This document shows positions 21,543 through 31,355 of a DNA stretch of 64,000 bases, piece after piece. Below the pieces are notes generated by a model. It was not told the origin of the DNA. It was given only the letters and a program-made list of their open reading frames with translations, and made no database searches. The position numbers and the translations under genes were made by a program. The stretch covers positions 4,977,398 through 5,041,397 of the forward strand of contig NZ_CM001440.1 in NCBI RefSeq assembly GCF_000244975.1, read 5' to 3'. How positions within the stretch are numbered: position 1 is the first letter of the stretch; each line of letters begins with the position of its first letter. Source of the DNA: Saccharomonospora cyanea NA-134. GTDB taxonomy: Bacteria > Actinomycetota > Actinomycetes > Mycobacteriales > Pseudonocardiaceae.

Positions 21543-22514
21543 GTGCGAGCGGAACGTCTGGTGGCTCTGCTGTTCACCCTGCAGAGCAGGCGCAGTGCCA
21601 CGGTGGCCGAGTTGGCGGAGGCCCTCGGCGTGTCACAGCGCACCATGCACCGCGACCTGGCGGCGCTGTCGGCGGCCGGAGTTCCACTCTGGACGGAGCC
21701 GGGCCGGTACGGCGGTGTCCGGCTCGTCGAGGGCTGGCGGACGCGCCTCGACGGATTGACCGCGCGCGAGGCCGTGGCGCTCTTCGCGATGGGCGCGCCG
21801 AGGGCGCTGGCCGAACTCGGGCTGGGCACGGCCGTCGCGGGCGCGCACGCCAAGGTGACCGCAACGCTGCCCGCGCCGCTTCGCGAGCAGGCCCGGCAGG
21901 TGGCGCAACGCTTCCACCTGGACGCACCCCGCTGGTTCCGCCCCGACGAGGACACCGCCCACCTCGCCGACCTGGCGCGTGCGGTGTGGGAGGAGACGAG
22001 GTTGCGGGTGCGCTACCGCCCCAGCGGCACGGGTGAGGAGGTCGAGCGGACGCTCGACCCGCTCGGCCTCGTGCTGAAGGCGGGCGTGTGGTACCTCGTC
22101 GCGCGGGCGCGGAGCTCGATCCGCACCTACCGTGTCGCGCGGATCACCGCCGTCGAACACCTGGCCGAGAGCGCCGGCCGCCCGGAGGACTTCGACCTCG
22201 CGGGTTGGTGGTCGGACTCGTCGGCGCGGTTCGAGCGCTCGCTGCGCCGGCTCCCGGTACGGGTGAGGTTGAGCCCGGCCGGTGTGAGGGCGCTGCCGAC
22301 GGTGTTGGACGCCGATCTCGCCGCGGCGGCGCTGGAGGGCACCCACCCAGGTCACGACGGCTGGACCGAGGCCGTCATAGAGTTCGAGGCGCCCGACGTC
22401 GCGGTGGGACAGCTGCTCGCCCTCGGCACCGAGGTGGAGGTGCTCGAACCGGCGACGGTGCGAGCGGACTTCGCCGAAGTGGCGCGGCGCATCGCGCAAC
22501 GCCACGGAGGTTAG
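21543..22514 (+). CDS. HTH/WYL-domain transcriptional regulator
   Basis: 323 residues. The N-terminal DeoR-like winged helix is VALLFTLQSRRSATVAELAE followed by ALGVSQRTMHRDLAAL. The WYL domain sits near residues 150-220, with LVLKAGVWYLVARA and IRTYRVARI matching the ligand-sensing core. The WCX-like C-terminal extension follows. It is immediately downstream of the DedA gene. Confidence 0.92.
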   Translation: MRAERLVALLFTLQSRRSATVAELAEALGVSQRTMHRDLAALSAAGVPLWTEPGRYGGVRLVEGWRTRLDGLTAREAVALFAMGAPRALAELGLGTAVAGAHAKVTATLPAPLREQARQVAQRFHLDAPRWFRPDEDTAHLADLARAVWEETRLRVRYRPSGTGEEVERTLDPLGLVLKAGVWYLVARARSSIRTYRVARITAVEHLAESAGRPEDFDLAGWWSDSSARFERSLRRLPVRVRLSPAGVRALPTVLDADLAAAALEGTHPGHDGWTEAVIEFEAPDVAVGQLLALGTEVEVLEPATVRADFAEVARRIAQRHGG

Positions 22515-22647
22515 CCGCGAACGCCGGGTGACGATGCGGGTGGGGAAAACCCTACCCCGACCCGGCAGGTCCACTCCAGTGTGGACCGTCAGCGGTGCGA
22601 GCAGGCTGGATCGCGTCCACTTCTCGACGCATCCGGGGGTCTCTTCC

Positions 22648-23634
22648 GTGACAGTTCTGTCCAAACCTGTCGCCGCCGTACACCGCTGGCACAAGCCGTT
22701 GCTGGTCCACTCCGCGCTCATGGGCGCACTGGTCGTCGTGTCGCTGATCGGTCTGCTCGTCGATCCGCGCACGCTCGGCGGGGAGTCGGTGTGGGTCAAG
22801 CCGCTGAAGTTCGGGCTGTCCTTCGGCGGCTACGGGCTGACTCTCGCATGGCTGCTGTCCAAGCTGGTCAGAGGTAGAGGCGCGGGCTGGTGGTTCGGCA
22901 CCGTGTTCGCCGTCAGCGGCGTCCTCGACGTCGGCGTGATCACCGCCGCGGCGGCCTCCGGAACGTTCAGCCACTACAACACCGGTGACGACGCGCTGAA
23001 CACGGTGGTACAGACGACGTTCGAGTACTTCGTGCCCCTGCTGTTCCTCGCGAACGTGGCGATCGGCATCGTCGTCCTGCTGCAACGCGCCGGTGACCGG
23101 GGAGTCCGGACGGCGCTCGCCACCGGACTCCCCATCGCGAGCGCGGGCATGCTCGTGGTGTTCCTGCTCTTCGGCTACACGGCCCGGACAGAGCGCACGG
23201 ACGTGAACTCCGCGCACGAGTCGGTACAGCTGAAGGGCAGCCACTCGATCGGCGCGGACGTCTCCGGAGGCGGCGGCATGCCGATCACGGGCTGGAACCT
23301 CGCGGGCGGCGACATCCGCGTGCCGCACTTCATCGGCCTGCACGGCATCCACGTCCTGCTGCTGCTGGCCGTCGGTCTCTCCGTGCTGGCCGCCCGCCGG
23401 GCGTGGCTGCGCGACGACCGGGTCAGGGCTCGGCTCGTCGGCATCGCCGCCGCCGGATACACCGGCCTCTTCGCCGTCACCACCTGGCAGGCGCTCCGCG
23501 GCCAGTCGGTGGTCGACCCCGACGCCGCGACCCTCGCCGCACTGTTCGTGGTCCTCGCCGGAACCGGCGCGGCGGCCGTAGCCGTCGCCCGCCGCGCCAT
23601 CGGCACCACAGCAGCCGCGCCGCCTCAGCGGTAA
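22648..23634 (+). CDS. Polytopic membrane protein, unknown function
   Basis: 328 residues with about eight predicted membrane segments, among them LLVHSALMGALVVVSLIGLL, FVPLLFLANVAIGIVVLL and FIGLHGIHVLLLLAVGLSVL. Several His lie at helix ends (HRWHKP, HFIGLHGIHV), which would suit a haem or metal site, but this is speculation. GTG 22648 (GGGGGT 8 bases upstream) is preferred; the frame is open to 22528 with a non-hydrophobic extension. It overlaps the convergent SDR gene by 10 bases. Confidence 0.75.
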   Translation: MTVLSKPVAAVHRWHKPLLVHSALMGALVVVSLIGLLVDPRTLGGESVWVKPLKFGLSFGGYGLTLAWLLSKLVRGRGAGWWFGTVFAVSGVLDVGVITAAAASGTFSHYNTGDDALNTVVQTTFEYFVPLLFLANVAIGIVVLLQRAGDRGVRTALATGLPIASAGMLVVFLLFGYTARTERTDVNSAHESVQLKGSHSIGADVSGGGGMPITGWNLAGGDIRVPHFIGLHGIHVLLLLAVGLSVLAARRAWLRDDRVRARLVGIAAAGYTGLFAVTTWQALRGQSVVDPDAATLAALFVVLAGTGAAAVAVARRAIGTTAAAPPQR

Positions 23635-24539
23635 CCGGTGGGGTCGGCGGGCTTGCCCTGCTGCTCCACCTCCATGATGTAGCGCCACCCGTCGGGACGG
23701 CTGCCGTCGACGTCGTCGATCTCGTAGAGCTTCGCGAGCTGGCCGCTGTTGAGCGTCTGCCCGGAGAAGCGCGACTTCTCCTCGTCGGCGGCCAGCGCCG
23801 CGACGGTGCGGCCGACGAACGTCGGTGTCTCGGAGATGCAGAAGTGCGGCTGGTCGGCCAGCGCGTCGCGCCAGTTCTCCTCCGTGACACCGAACTCGTC
23901 GAGCATCGCCTCCGACCGGATCCAGCCCGGAGTGAACGCCACGGCCGTGCAGCCGTACTTCGCGGTCTCGGCGGCCTCGCCGATGGCGAGGGTGTGCCCC
24001 GCCGCCTTGGCGACGTAGAACGCGAGCGTGGTGCCCTCGCGGTACTTCGCGTTGTACTCGGCGGTGCCGTCGGTGAGTTCCACGACGAGTCCACCGCGCC
24101 GCTTCAACACCAGCGGAAGCAGGAAGTGCGACGTGATGAGATGCGCGTCGATGCCCAGGCGGATCATCCGCAGGCTCGCGTCCAGCGGGTGTTCCCAGAC
24201 GGGCTTGCTCCAGCCCAGGTGGGTGTCACCGCCCCACACGCCGTCGATGAGGATGTCCAGCCTGCCGTGTTCGGCGTCGATGCGCTCGGCCAGTGTCCGC
24301 ACCTGTTCCGGGTCGAGGTGGTCGACCCGCACCGCGACGCCCTTGCCGCCCGCCTTCTCGATCAGCTCGACGGTGCCCTCGATGGTCTCCGGCCTGCCGA
24401 CCTCCGACCGGTGCTCGCCGGACGTGCGACCGGTGACGTAGACGAAGGCGCCCGCCCGCGCCAACTCCACCGCGATCGCCCTGCTCGCACCCCGCGTACC
24501 ACCCGCGACCAGCGCGATCTTGCCTGTCAGTTCGTTCAT
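23625..24539 (-). CDS. Short-chain dehydrogenase/reductase (SDR)
   Basis: 304 residues, Rossmann oxidoreductase. The cofactor loop is a variant, LVAGGTRGASRAIA. VTGRTSG follows strand 2, and the catalytic Tyr/Lys pair is FYVAKAAGH (YxxxK). The segment before it (VVELTDGTAEYNAKYREG) has an insert and no obvious catalytic Ser, so the active site may be atypical. NADP use is likely from the Arg after strand 2. The substrate is unknown. Confidence 0.88.
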   Translation of the reverse strand: MNELTGKIALVAGGTRGASRAIAVELARAGAFVYVTGRTSGEHRSEVGRPETIEGTVELIEKAGGKGVAVRVDHLDPEQVRTLAERIDAEHGRLDILIDGVWGGDTHLGWSKPVWEHPLDASLRMIRLGIDAHLITSHFLLPLVLKRRGGLVVELTDGTAEYNAKYREGTTLAFYVAKAAGHTLAIGEAAETAKYGCTAVAFTPGWIRSEAMLDEFGVTEENWRDALADQPHFCISETPTFVGRTVAALAADEEKSRFSGQTLNSGQLAKLYEIDDVDGSRPDGWRYIMEVEQQGKPADPTGYR

Positions 24540-24564
24540 GCCTCCACGGTGCCCGCGAACCCTG

Positions 24565-25479
24565 TCACCTACCGGCAGGGTTTTCGGAGTTCACCTCCTC
24601 GGCTTCCGCGCGGAGGGCGGCGAGCACGGAGGCGACGGCGGGGCGGGTAGCGGCTCCGGGGCGGAGGACGGCCTCCACGTGCCGGGCCGCCCGGATGCCG
24701 GAGAGCTCCTTGCGCAGCACCCGGCGGGTGTCCATCGTGTGGCGCGGCAGCAACGCGATGCCGTGACCCGCCGCCACGAGCGCCTCGGTGATGCGGAAGT
24801 CGTTGATGCGGTGCACGATCCGGGGCCGCACGCCCGTGCGCACGGCCAGCGACCGCATCACGTCGTCCACCGGGAAACCCACGTCGACGCTGATCCACGG
24901 CTCGTCCGCGAGCTCGTTCGGCTCGACGCGCTCACGCCGCGCCAGTCGGTGCCCGAACGGCAGCGCCACGTCGAGCGGCTCGCGCAGCAGGTGCACCGCG
25001 TCCAACCGGTCGGAGGTGAACGGCTCGCCGTGCTCGTCGCGGTGGGCCACCACCACGTCGAAGTCGGCGACGAGCCTCGGCACCTCGGCCGGGATCATGT
25101 CGACGTCCCGCACCTCGACGTCCAGCCCGGTGTGGGCGGCGACGCGGTCGAGGAGGCCGGGAAGCAGCAGCAACGCCGCCGACGGGAACAACGCCACCCG
25201 CACCCGGCCTCGCGGCGCACTGCGGTAGGCGTCGAGTTCGGCCTCCGCCCTTTCCACGGCGGCGAGCACGTCGTCGGCCCTCTCCACCAACGCCCGGCCC
25301 GCGTCCGTCAGCCGCAGCCCGCGGCCCGACGGCTCCGTCAACGGCACGCCCACCTCGCGCTGGAGTGCCCGCAACTGCTGGGACACCGCCGACGGCGTGC
25401 AGTGCAGAGCCTCCGCGGCGGCGGTCACGCTGCCCCGGTCGGCGAACTCGCGCAGGGTTCGGAGTCTCGTCACGTCCAC
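24565..25479 (-). CDS. LysR family transcriptional regulator
   Basis: About 304 residues. The N-terminal winged helix RLRTLREFADRGSVTAAAEA, then LHCTPSAVSQQLRALQREVG, is the classic LysR HTH. The C-terminal part is a periplasmic-binding-like effector domain (FDVVVAHRDEHGEPF). The GTG at 25479 gives the standard N-terminus; the open frame to 25626 is an artefact. It lies 25 bases upstream of the SDR gene on the same strand and is a likely local regulator. Confidence 0.9.
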   Translation of the reverse strand: MDVTRLRTLREFADRGSVTAAAEALHCTPSAVSQQLRALQREVGVPLTEPSGRGLRLTDAGRALVERADDVLAAVERAEAELDAYRSAPRGRVRVALFPSAALLLLPGLLDRVAAHTGLDVEVRDVDMIPAEVPRLVADFDVVVAHRDEHGEPFTSDRLDAVHLLREPLDVALPFGHRLARRERVEPNELADEPWISVDVGFPVDDVMRSLAVRTGVRPRIVHRINDFRITEALVAAGHGIALLPRHTMDTRRVLRKELSGIRAARHVEAVLRPGAATRPAVASVLAALRAEAEEVNSENPAGR

Positions 25480-25585
25480 ACGGGCAGTGAAGCACCGTGT
25501 CCCGATGACGTCACGGGAACGAAGGGCTTCCGCCGCCTCGGGCCTGCCGGTCCAGGGTTGCCGCGCCTCTGGCAAGGTTCCCTCC

Positions 25586-26152
25586 GTGGCGAACACTTCC
25601 CCGATGACGTACCCGCGGATAGGCATGATCCTTCACGAGATCGGCATGGTGTCCGAGGAGAAGCTGCGCAGCGTCCTGGAGGACTTCGCCGAATACGCGG
25701 ACGACGAGCTGGACCACTACGAGGCGGCCATCGCCCTCGAATCCTTCGGCGTGGCGGTCTCGGTCCACTCCGACGACATCGACTCCATCCACTACGGCTA
25801 CGAGAGCCTGCTGGCACGGGCCACGGAGGTCGCAGGCGGCAAGGTCACCATCACCAACGTCCGGCTCGTCGAAGGCGAGGGCGACTTCGACAACGGCCGC
25901 GACGACCTGCTGGAATTCGAACGCGACGGCGAACTCGTGTCCATCGACGCCGAGCACCTCGCGGACGACTACTACGACCACGAGGCGGCCTGCAACGCCA
26001 TCGCCGAGACCGCCCACGATGACGATCCCCGCTCATGGCACTACGTCGACTTCGAACGCGAGCCGCACCGCCTCTACGACAGCATCATGGTTCTCGCCAC
26101 GCCCGAACAGGCACAAGCGCTACACGAACGCCTGGGCTTCACGCTCCACTGA
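25586..26152 (+). CDS. Acidic orphan protein, unknown
   Basis: 188 residues, strongly acidic (for example LEDFAEYADDELDHYEAAIA, DFDNGRDDLLEFERDGEL). GTG start with AAGG 8 bases upstream; an ATG at 25604 is an alternative. There is no membrane segment. The compact alpha/beta composition and negative charge resemble toxin-immunity or inhibitor proteins, but no toxin is next to it, so I do not assign that role. It diverges from the LysR gene. Confidence 0.7.
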   Translation: MANTSPMTYPRIGMILHEIGMVSEEKLRSVLEDFAEYADDELDHYEAAIALESFGVAVSVHSDDIDSIHYGYESLLARATEVAGGKVTITNVRLVEGEGDFDNGRDDLLEFERDGELVSIDAEHLADDYYDHEAACNAIAETAHDDDPRSWHYVDFEREPHRLYDSIMVLATPEQAQALHERLGFTLH

Positions 26153-26251
26153 TCGGCGCCAGGGGCTGTCAGAGGCAGCGGCAGCGCACATATCGGCAAC
26201 TCTCTCGACGGCGCGGGAACGGAACCGGCCGCCTGAGCGAACCGTACGGCA

Positions 26252-26284
26252 ACTGCGGACACGCGTACGCAGACTGCGGACACG
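26252..26284. repeat. 12-bp direct repeat downstream of the CorA-like gene
   Basis: ACTGCGGACACG occurs at 26252-26263 and again at 26273-26284, exactly 21 bases apart, just after the stop codon of the minus-strand gene. No function is evident. Confidence 0.6.
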
Positions 26285-26287
26285 GTG

Positions 26288-27379
26288 TCAGGGGGTTGGG
26301 GCCAGCGCTCCCGCCACGAACAGGATCGCCACGAGCGCCAGAACCGCCACCACGGCTGTGACGTAGTGGCGCGAGCTCACGCGGCCCGGCACCTTGCGGA
26401 GGGCCAGCAGCACCGCGAGCAGCGTCGTCCCACCGATCGGCAACAACGCCCGCCACGCACTCGTCCACGAGTCGAGCGGCAGGACGGCGTCCGCCCCGTA
26501 GAGCGCCAGGATCAACGCGGGCAGACCGAGCCCGGCGGCCACAGCCGCCGCCACGAGGTTGAACCGTTGCTGTGCTTCCCCGTCCTGCGCCACGGCCAGT
26601 GTGGACAGTCCGGAGAGCAGGGCGTGCAACCGCGCGTCCTCGTCGGCGAGTTCGGCGTCCATGGCCCGGCAGTGCCGCAGCGCGGCCTCGTGCACCGTCG
26701 CCTCCGGCGGCTCCCGCTTGTCGCCGCACCAAAGCCACAGGTACAGCCGGTCTCGGTCAGCCTCACGAGCCTGGTCCCGGGCCCTGCTCACGGCCATGGA
26801 CAGCTCGACGACCTCGGCGAGGACCGTGCGCAGAGTGGTCGTCCTACGCTGTGCCAGCAGGTCGGCGATGCGCCGTTCCAGCTCGTACCGTATTCCCCGA
26901 ATCCGGGTGAGCTCGTTGCGCGACCCCTCGGCGAACGCCTTCGCCATGACCACGACCCGCGCCTCCGGCTCCTCGGGCACGCGGTGTGACGGGGACGCCA
27001 ACGCGGCGAACAGCATCTCGGCGAGGCCATCGGTCAGTTCGGTCTCCTGGTGCCAACCACAGTTCTCGGCCCACACGGCCTGCACCACGACGTCCACCCT
27101 GGTCTCCATCGTGGTGCGGCCCTGGGCCTTCACCGACACCCGGACCCGGCCGACGACGATGCGTCGGCCTTCGGGCAGAACGACGGTCCGTAGCAGCGGC
27201 GCGACCAGGAACGCCGAGGACCCGCTACGCGTGAACGCGCGTAGCTCCGACTCCTCGTCGAGCTCCGCGGCGACGAGGCAGCGAGCCTCTGCCCACACCC
27301 CGCACTCCGCGTCGACTGTGTTCCCCGCCAGCAACAACCGCCGACCACTGTGAAGCACTCTTTCACGATCACTGCACAT
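26288..27379 (-). CDS. CorA-like membrane protein without the GMN motif
   Basis: 363 residues. A beta-rich N-terminal domain (to about 110) is followed by a long helical region (about 150-260, including ELTRIRGIRYELERRIADLL and MDAELADEDARLHALLSGLS). Three hydrophobic helices end the protein, near 270-292, 305-325 and 335-358. The junction FNLVAAAVAAGLGLPALILA then LYGAD resembles the CorA pore helix, where the family consensus ends in YGMN. Here GMN is replaced by GAD and one helix is added. It could be a divergent ion channel or an effector; transport of Mg is doubtful. Confidence 0.62.
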   Translation of the reverse strand: MCSDRERVLHSGRRLLLAGNTVDAECGVWAEARCLVAAELDEESELRAFTRSGSSAFLVAPLLRTVVLPEGRRIVVGRVRVSVKAQGRTTMETRVDVVVQAVWAENCGWHQETELTDGLAEMLFAALASPSHRVPEEPEARVVVMAKAFAEGSRNELTRIRGIRYELERRIADLLAQRRTTTLRTVLAEVVELSMAVSRARDQAREADRDRLYLWLWCGDKREPPEATVHEAALRHCRAMDAELADEDARLHALLSGLSTLAVAQDGEAQQRFNLVAAAVAAGLGLPALILALYGADAVLPLDSWTSAWRALLPIGGTTLLAVLLALRKVPGRVSSRHYVTAVVAVLALVAILFVAGALAPTP

Positions 27380-27422
27380 ATTCTCGGTAGTCCTTCACGG
27401 TGTTTCGGGCGATCCTGGGGAC

Positions 27423-28376
27423 GTGCCACGCCGCGATCGACTGCTCGCCGTCCTCACCGCCGTCCTGTGGGGCTGCAACTTCCTCGCGATCCACGCGATG
27501 CTCACGCATTTTCCACCGCTGCTCGCGGGTGCGATCCGCTTCCTGCTCGTCGCCGTGCCCACGATCCTGCTGGTGCCGTGGCCGAAGGTGAAGCTCCGGT
27601 GGCTCGTCGGGTACGGGCTGGGCTTCGGCACACTCCAGTTCGCCTTCCTGTTCGTGGGCCTCGACACCGGCATGCCCACCGGACTCGCGTCGCTCGTGCT
27701 CCAGGCTTCGGCCCCGTTCACCGTCGTGCTCGGTGCGCTGCTGCTGTCCGAGCGGTTGAGCACCCGGCAGGTCGTCGGCATCACCTTCGCGGTGCTCGGC
27801 ATGGCCGCCATCGCGTGGCAGCGGGCCGAGCACGCGGCCCTGCTGCCCGTGATCCTGACCTTGCTCGGCGCGCTGAGCTGGGCGGGGGGCAACCTGTGCG
27901 CACGCAGGGCGGAAGCACCGAACCCGCTGCACTTCACACTGTGGTCGTCGGTGGTGCCGCCGATCCCGATGTTCGCGCTGTCGCTGGTGTTCGAAGGGCC
28001 GGACACCCAGTGGCAGGCGTTGTCGACGGTGTTCACACCGGACGCCTGGCTCGCCCTCTCGGGGCTGGCCTACGTCGTGGTTTTCGGCACCGTCGTGGGG
28101 GCCGGCATCTGGACCACGCTCATGCGCCGTAACCCGGCGAGCACGGTGGCGCCGTTCTCGCTGCTGGTTCCCGTGGTCGGGCTGAGCCTGGCGTTCGTGG
28201 TGCTCGACGAGCGCCCGACCCCGGTGGAGATCGTGGCCTCCGTCGTCGTGGTCGGCGGGGTGCTGCTCGGCTCGCTCTCCCGCCGACCACGACGAACACG
28301 CATTCAGACCGAGACCGGTGCCTCCACCGGCTCCGACCGCGGGGACACGCGCCCGGCGAGGATGTCCTCCGCGTAG
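27423..28376 (+). CDS. EamA/DMT-family transporter
   Basis: 317 residues, about ten membrane helices in two EamA repeats. Marks are [20 protein letters not shown] at the N-terminus and [22 protein letters not shown] at the end of the first repeat, echoed by [22 protein letters not shown] in the second. It is probably an exporter of amino acids or metabolites. GTG start. It diverges from the CorA-like gene by 43 bases and overlaps the convergent ABC ATPase gene by 73 bases. Confidence 0.9.
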   Translation: MPRRDRLLAVLTAVLWGCNFLAIHAMLTHFPPLLAGAIRFLLVAVPTILLVPWPKVKLRWLVGYGLGFGTLQFAFLFVGLDTGMPTGLASLVLQASAPFTVVLGALLLSERLSTRQVVGITFAVLGMAAIAWQRAEHAALLPVILTLLGALSWAGGNLCARRAEAPNPLHFTLWSSVVPPIPMFALSLVFEGPDTQWQALSTVFTPDAWLALSGLAYVVVFGTVVGAGIWTTLMRRNPASTVAPFSLLVPVVGLSLAFVVLDERPTPVEIVASVVVVGGVLLGSLSRRPRRTRIQTETGASTGSDRGDTRPARMSSA

Positions 28377-29386
28377 TGGCAGGCCACCCGGTGACCGTCG
28401 CCCACCTCGCGCAGCTCCGGTCGCTCGGTGTCGCACAGCGTCTGCTGCCGCCACGGACACCGCGTGTGGAATCGGCACCCGCTGGGCGGGTTCGCAGGCG
28501 AGGGCAGGTCTCCCGACAGCAGGATCTGCTCCCGACCATCCTCCACCACCGGGTCGGGAACGGGGATCGCCGACAGCAACGCCTTCGTGTACGGGTGGAG
28601 CGGCTGCTCGTAGAGGGTGTCCGCGTCGGTCTCCTCGACGAGCGCACCGAGATACATCACGCCGATGCGGTCGGAGATGTGCCGCACCACCGCGAGGTCG
28701 TGAGCGATGACCACGTAGGTGAGCCCGAACTCCTCCTGGAGGTCCTCCAAGAGGTTGATCACCTGCGCCTGCACCGAGACGTCGAGCGCCGACACCGGCT
28801 CGTCGGCCACGATGAGGTCCGGTTGCAGCGCGAGCGCCCTCGCGATGCCGATGCGCTGGCGCTGCCCGCCCGAGAACTCGTGCGGGTACTTGCGAAGCGC
28901 GCTCTCGGGCAGCCCCACCGACGCGAGCAGGTCCTTCAGTTTCCGCCGGGTCTCGGTGGGATCGGCGTCGAGGCCGTGGGCGCGCATGCCATCCACGAGC
29001 AGCGACTCCACCGACTGGCGCGGGTCGAGACTCGACAGCGGGTCCTGGAACACCATCTGCATCCGCTTGCGCATGGAGCGCAGGCTCTCGCCCTTCAGCG
29101 ACGACAGGTCGGTGCCGTCGAACGTGATCGTGCCACCGGTGGGTTCGACGAGCCGCAGCAACGCCCTGCCGAGCGTGGTCTTGCCGCAGCCCGACTCACC
29201 GACGAGCCCGTAGGTCTCGCCCCGTCTCACCCGCAGGCTCACCCCGTCGACGGCGTAGACGTGGCCGACCGTGCGGTCGAGCAGCAGCCCCCGCTTGATG
29301 GGGAAGTGCACCTTGACGTCATCGAGGACGAGGAGTTCCCGCTCGTCTTTCGCGTTCCCGCCGGTCTGTGGCGTCTCGTCGGTCAT
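28304..29386 (-). CDS. Peptide ABC transporter ATP-binding protein (OppF/DppF type)
   Basis: 360 residues. Walker A is [14 protein letters not shown], the signature is [15 protein letters not shown], Walker B is [13 protein letters not shown], and the switch His is in VVIAHDL. The C-terminal oligopeptide-transporter domain has CRFHTRCPW plus further Cys. In OppD/OppF proteins this Cys-rich tail binds an Fe-S cluster. The ATG overlaps the preceding ATPase stop by 4 bases (ATGA). It is the last gene of a five-gene importer operon. Confidence 0.95.
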   Translation of the reverse strand: MTDETPQTGGNAKDERELLVLDDVKVHFPIKRGLLLDRTVGHVYAVDGVSLRVRRGETYGLVGESGCGKTTLGRALLRLVEPTGGTITFDGTDLSSLKGESLRSMRKRMQMVFQDPLSSLDPRQSVESLLVDGMRAHGLDADPTETRRKLKDLLASVGLPESALRKYPHEFSGGQRQRIGIARALALQPDLIVADEPVSALDVSVQAQVINLLEDLQEEFGLTYVVIAHDLAVVRHISDRIGVMYLGALVEETDADTLYEQPLHPYTKALLSAIPVPDPVVEDGREQILLSGDLPSPANPPSGCRFHTRCPWRQQTLCDTERPELREVGDGHRVACHYAEDILAGRVSPRSEPVEAPVSV

Positions 29387-30381
29387 CGTGCTCCCTCCGC
29401 CACCGTGACCTCCACCGGGTTGTGGCACCGCAGCATCCCGTCCTCGCGGCGGCCGTCGGCCACCAGCTCGGGCGCGCTCGACCAACACGTCTCGACGTGG
29501 TTCGGGCACCGCGGGGCGAACGCACAGCCGCCCGTCCACGGGATGTTGTCGGCGACCGAGCCCTTGACGGGCACCAGTCTCTCGCCCCTCGGCGCGTCGA
29601 GCCTCGGGATGGACGCCAGCAGTCCGTGCGTGTAGGGGTGGCGGGGTTCGGCGAACAGGTCGTGGCGCTGCGCACGTTCCACGATCCGCCCGCCGTACAT
29701 CACGTTGACCTGGTCGCACAGGCCCGCGACCACGCCGAGGTCGTGCGTGATCATGATCAGTGCCGTACCGGTCTCCGACACCAGTTCCCGCAGCAACGTG
29801 AGGATCTGCGCCTGGATGGTGACGTCCAGTGCCGTGGTCGGTTCGTCCGCGATCAGCAGCTTCGGTGAGCACGCCAGCGCGATGGCGATGAGCACACGCT
29901 GCCGCATCCCGCCCGAGAGCTGGTGAGGGTACTCGTCCACACGCCGCTTCGGGTCCGGGATTCCCACGCGCGCGAGCAGGTCGACGGCCTCGGCCTTCGC
30001 CTGCTTGCGCGTGAGCTTCCGGTGCCGCAGCAGCACCTCCGTCAACTGCACCCCGATCGACACCACAGGGTTGAGCGACGACAGCGGGTCCTGGAACACC
30101 ATGCCCAGGTCACGGCCGCGCCGTTCGTCCAGCTGCCGCTGGGACAGCGTCAGCAACTCCTCGCCCGCGAACGTCACCGAACCCTCGACACGCGCGCTGC
30201 GAGCGGGCAGCAAACCCATGATCGCCAGGGACGTGACCGACTTGCCGCAGCCGGACTCCCCCACCAGCCCCACGGTCTGGCCCGGCTCGACGTCGAAGGA
30301 GATCGAGTCGACGGCCGTGGTCGGCTGCTCGCCCTTGCGGTGGAAACTCACCGACAGGTCGCGTACTTCCAGCAGAGCCAT
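29383..30381 (-). CDS. Peptide ABC transporter ATP-binding protein (OppD/DppD type)
   Basis: 332 residues. Walker [15 protein letters not shown], signature [15 protein letters not shown], Walker [14 protein letters not shown] and switch His in IMITHDL. The C-terminal Cys-rich segment ([15 protein letters not shown]) is typical of OppD. It pairs with the downstream ATPase as a heterodimer. Its start is 4 bases after the stop codon of the permease gene. Confidence 0.95.
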   Translation of the reverse strand: MALLEVRDLSVSFHRKGEQPTTAVDSISFDVEPGQTVGLVGESGCGKSVTSLAIMGLLPARSARVEGSVTFAGEELLTLSQRQLDERRGRDLGMVFQDPLSSLNPVVSIGVQLTEVLLRHRKLTRKQAKAEAVDLLARVGIPDPKRRVDEYPHQLSGGMRQRVLIAIALACSPKLLIADEPTTALDVTIQAQILTLLRELVSETGTALIMITHDLGVVAGLCDQVNVMYGGRIVERAQRHDLFAEPRHPYTHGLLASIPRLDAPRGERLVPVKGSVADNIPWTGGCAFAPRCPNHVETCWSSAPELVADGRREDGMLRCHNPVEVTVAEGAR

Positions 30382-30385
30382 GCCA

Positions 30386-31354
30386 TCACCGCCGTTGCCG
30401 AGGATCGAGGGCTTCCCGCATCGACTCGCCGACGAGGGTGAACCCCAAGGCCACCACGACGATGCAGGCCGCGGGCCAGAAGGCCAGGTGCGGCTGCGTG
30501 TCGAAGTAGTCCTGTGCGTTACCGAGCATCTGCCCCCACTCCGGGATCGAGTCGTCCGCGGCGCCGAGGCCGAGGAACGACAGCGCCGCCGCGTCCAGGA
30601 TCGCGATCGCGAGCACGAGCGTGGACTGCACGATCACGGGGCCGAGCGAGTTCGGCAGGATGTGCCGGAACACGATCGCGCCGCGCTTCACACCGAGCGC
30701 CCTGGCCGCGAGCACGTGATCGCTTTCCCTGACCGCGAGCATCGTGCCGCGCAACAGGCGCGCGAAGATCGGCACCTGCACGATGGCGACGGCGAGGATC
30801 ACCGAGAACTGGGTCTGCTGCACGAACAACGCGCCGATGGACACGGCCAGCAGCAGCGACGGGATCGACAGCATCACGTCCACGACGCGCATCACCACGG
30901 TGTCGACCCAGCCGCCGAACGCGCCCGCGAGTGTGCCCAGCACCGTTCCACCGCCGAGCCCGATCACCGTGGCCAGCAACGCCACCAGCAGGGTCTGCTG
31001 CGAACCCAGCAGGACACGCGAGAGCAGGTCGCGACCGTACTGGTCACCGCCCAGAGGGTGTCCCGGCTGCGACGGCGGGATCTCGTTGCGGGCGTTGGAC
31101 ACCTGGTGCTCCAGCAGCCGCAACGCCGGGTCGTGCGGCGCCAGCCACGGCGCCAGCGCCGCCAGCAACACGAACAGCCCGATGATCGTGGCGCCGATCA
31201 GAAACAGCGGGTTGCGCCGCAACCTGCGCCACGCCGACTTGGCGAGGCTCAGTCCCTCCGCGCCCGACGAGCCGGTGCCGTCGGGTTCGAGTCCCCCCGC
31301 GACACCGCCCGCCGTGGCGGCGAGCTCGTCGATCTTCGTTGCACGCGAGGCCAT
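30386..31354 (-). CDS. Peptide ABC transporter permease (OppC/DppC type)
   Basis: 322 residues, about six membrane segments. N-terminal OppC pre-TM region (WRRLRRNPLFLIGATIIGL). HPLGGDQYGRDLLSRVLLG is the OppC family signature and RALGVKRGAIVFRHILPNSL is the EAA coupling loop that docks on the ATPases. It follows the first permease after a single base. Confidence 0.94.
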   Translation of the reverse strand: MASRATKIDELAATAGGVAGGLEPDGTGSSGAEGLSLAKSAWRRLRRNPLFLIGATIIGLFVLLAALAPWLAPHDPALRLLEHQVSNARNEIPPSQPGHPLGGDQYGRDLLSRVLLGSQQTLLVALLATVIGLGGGTVLGTLAGAFGGWVDTVVMRVVDVMLSIPSLLLAVSIGALFVQQTQFSVILAVAIVQVPIFARLLRGTMLAVRESDHVLAARALGVKRGAIVFRHILPNSLGPVIVQSTLVLAIAILDAAALSFLGLGAADDSIPEWGQMLGNAQDYFDTQPHLAFWPAACIVVVALGFTLVGESMREALDPRQRR

Positions 31355-31355
31355 G

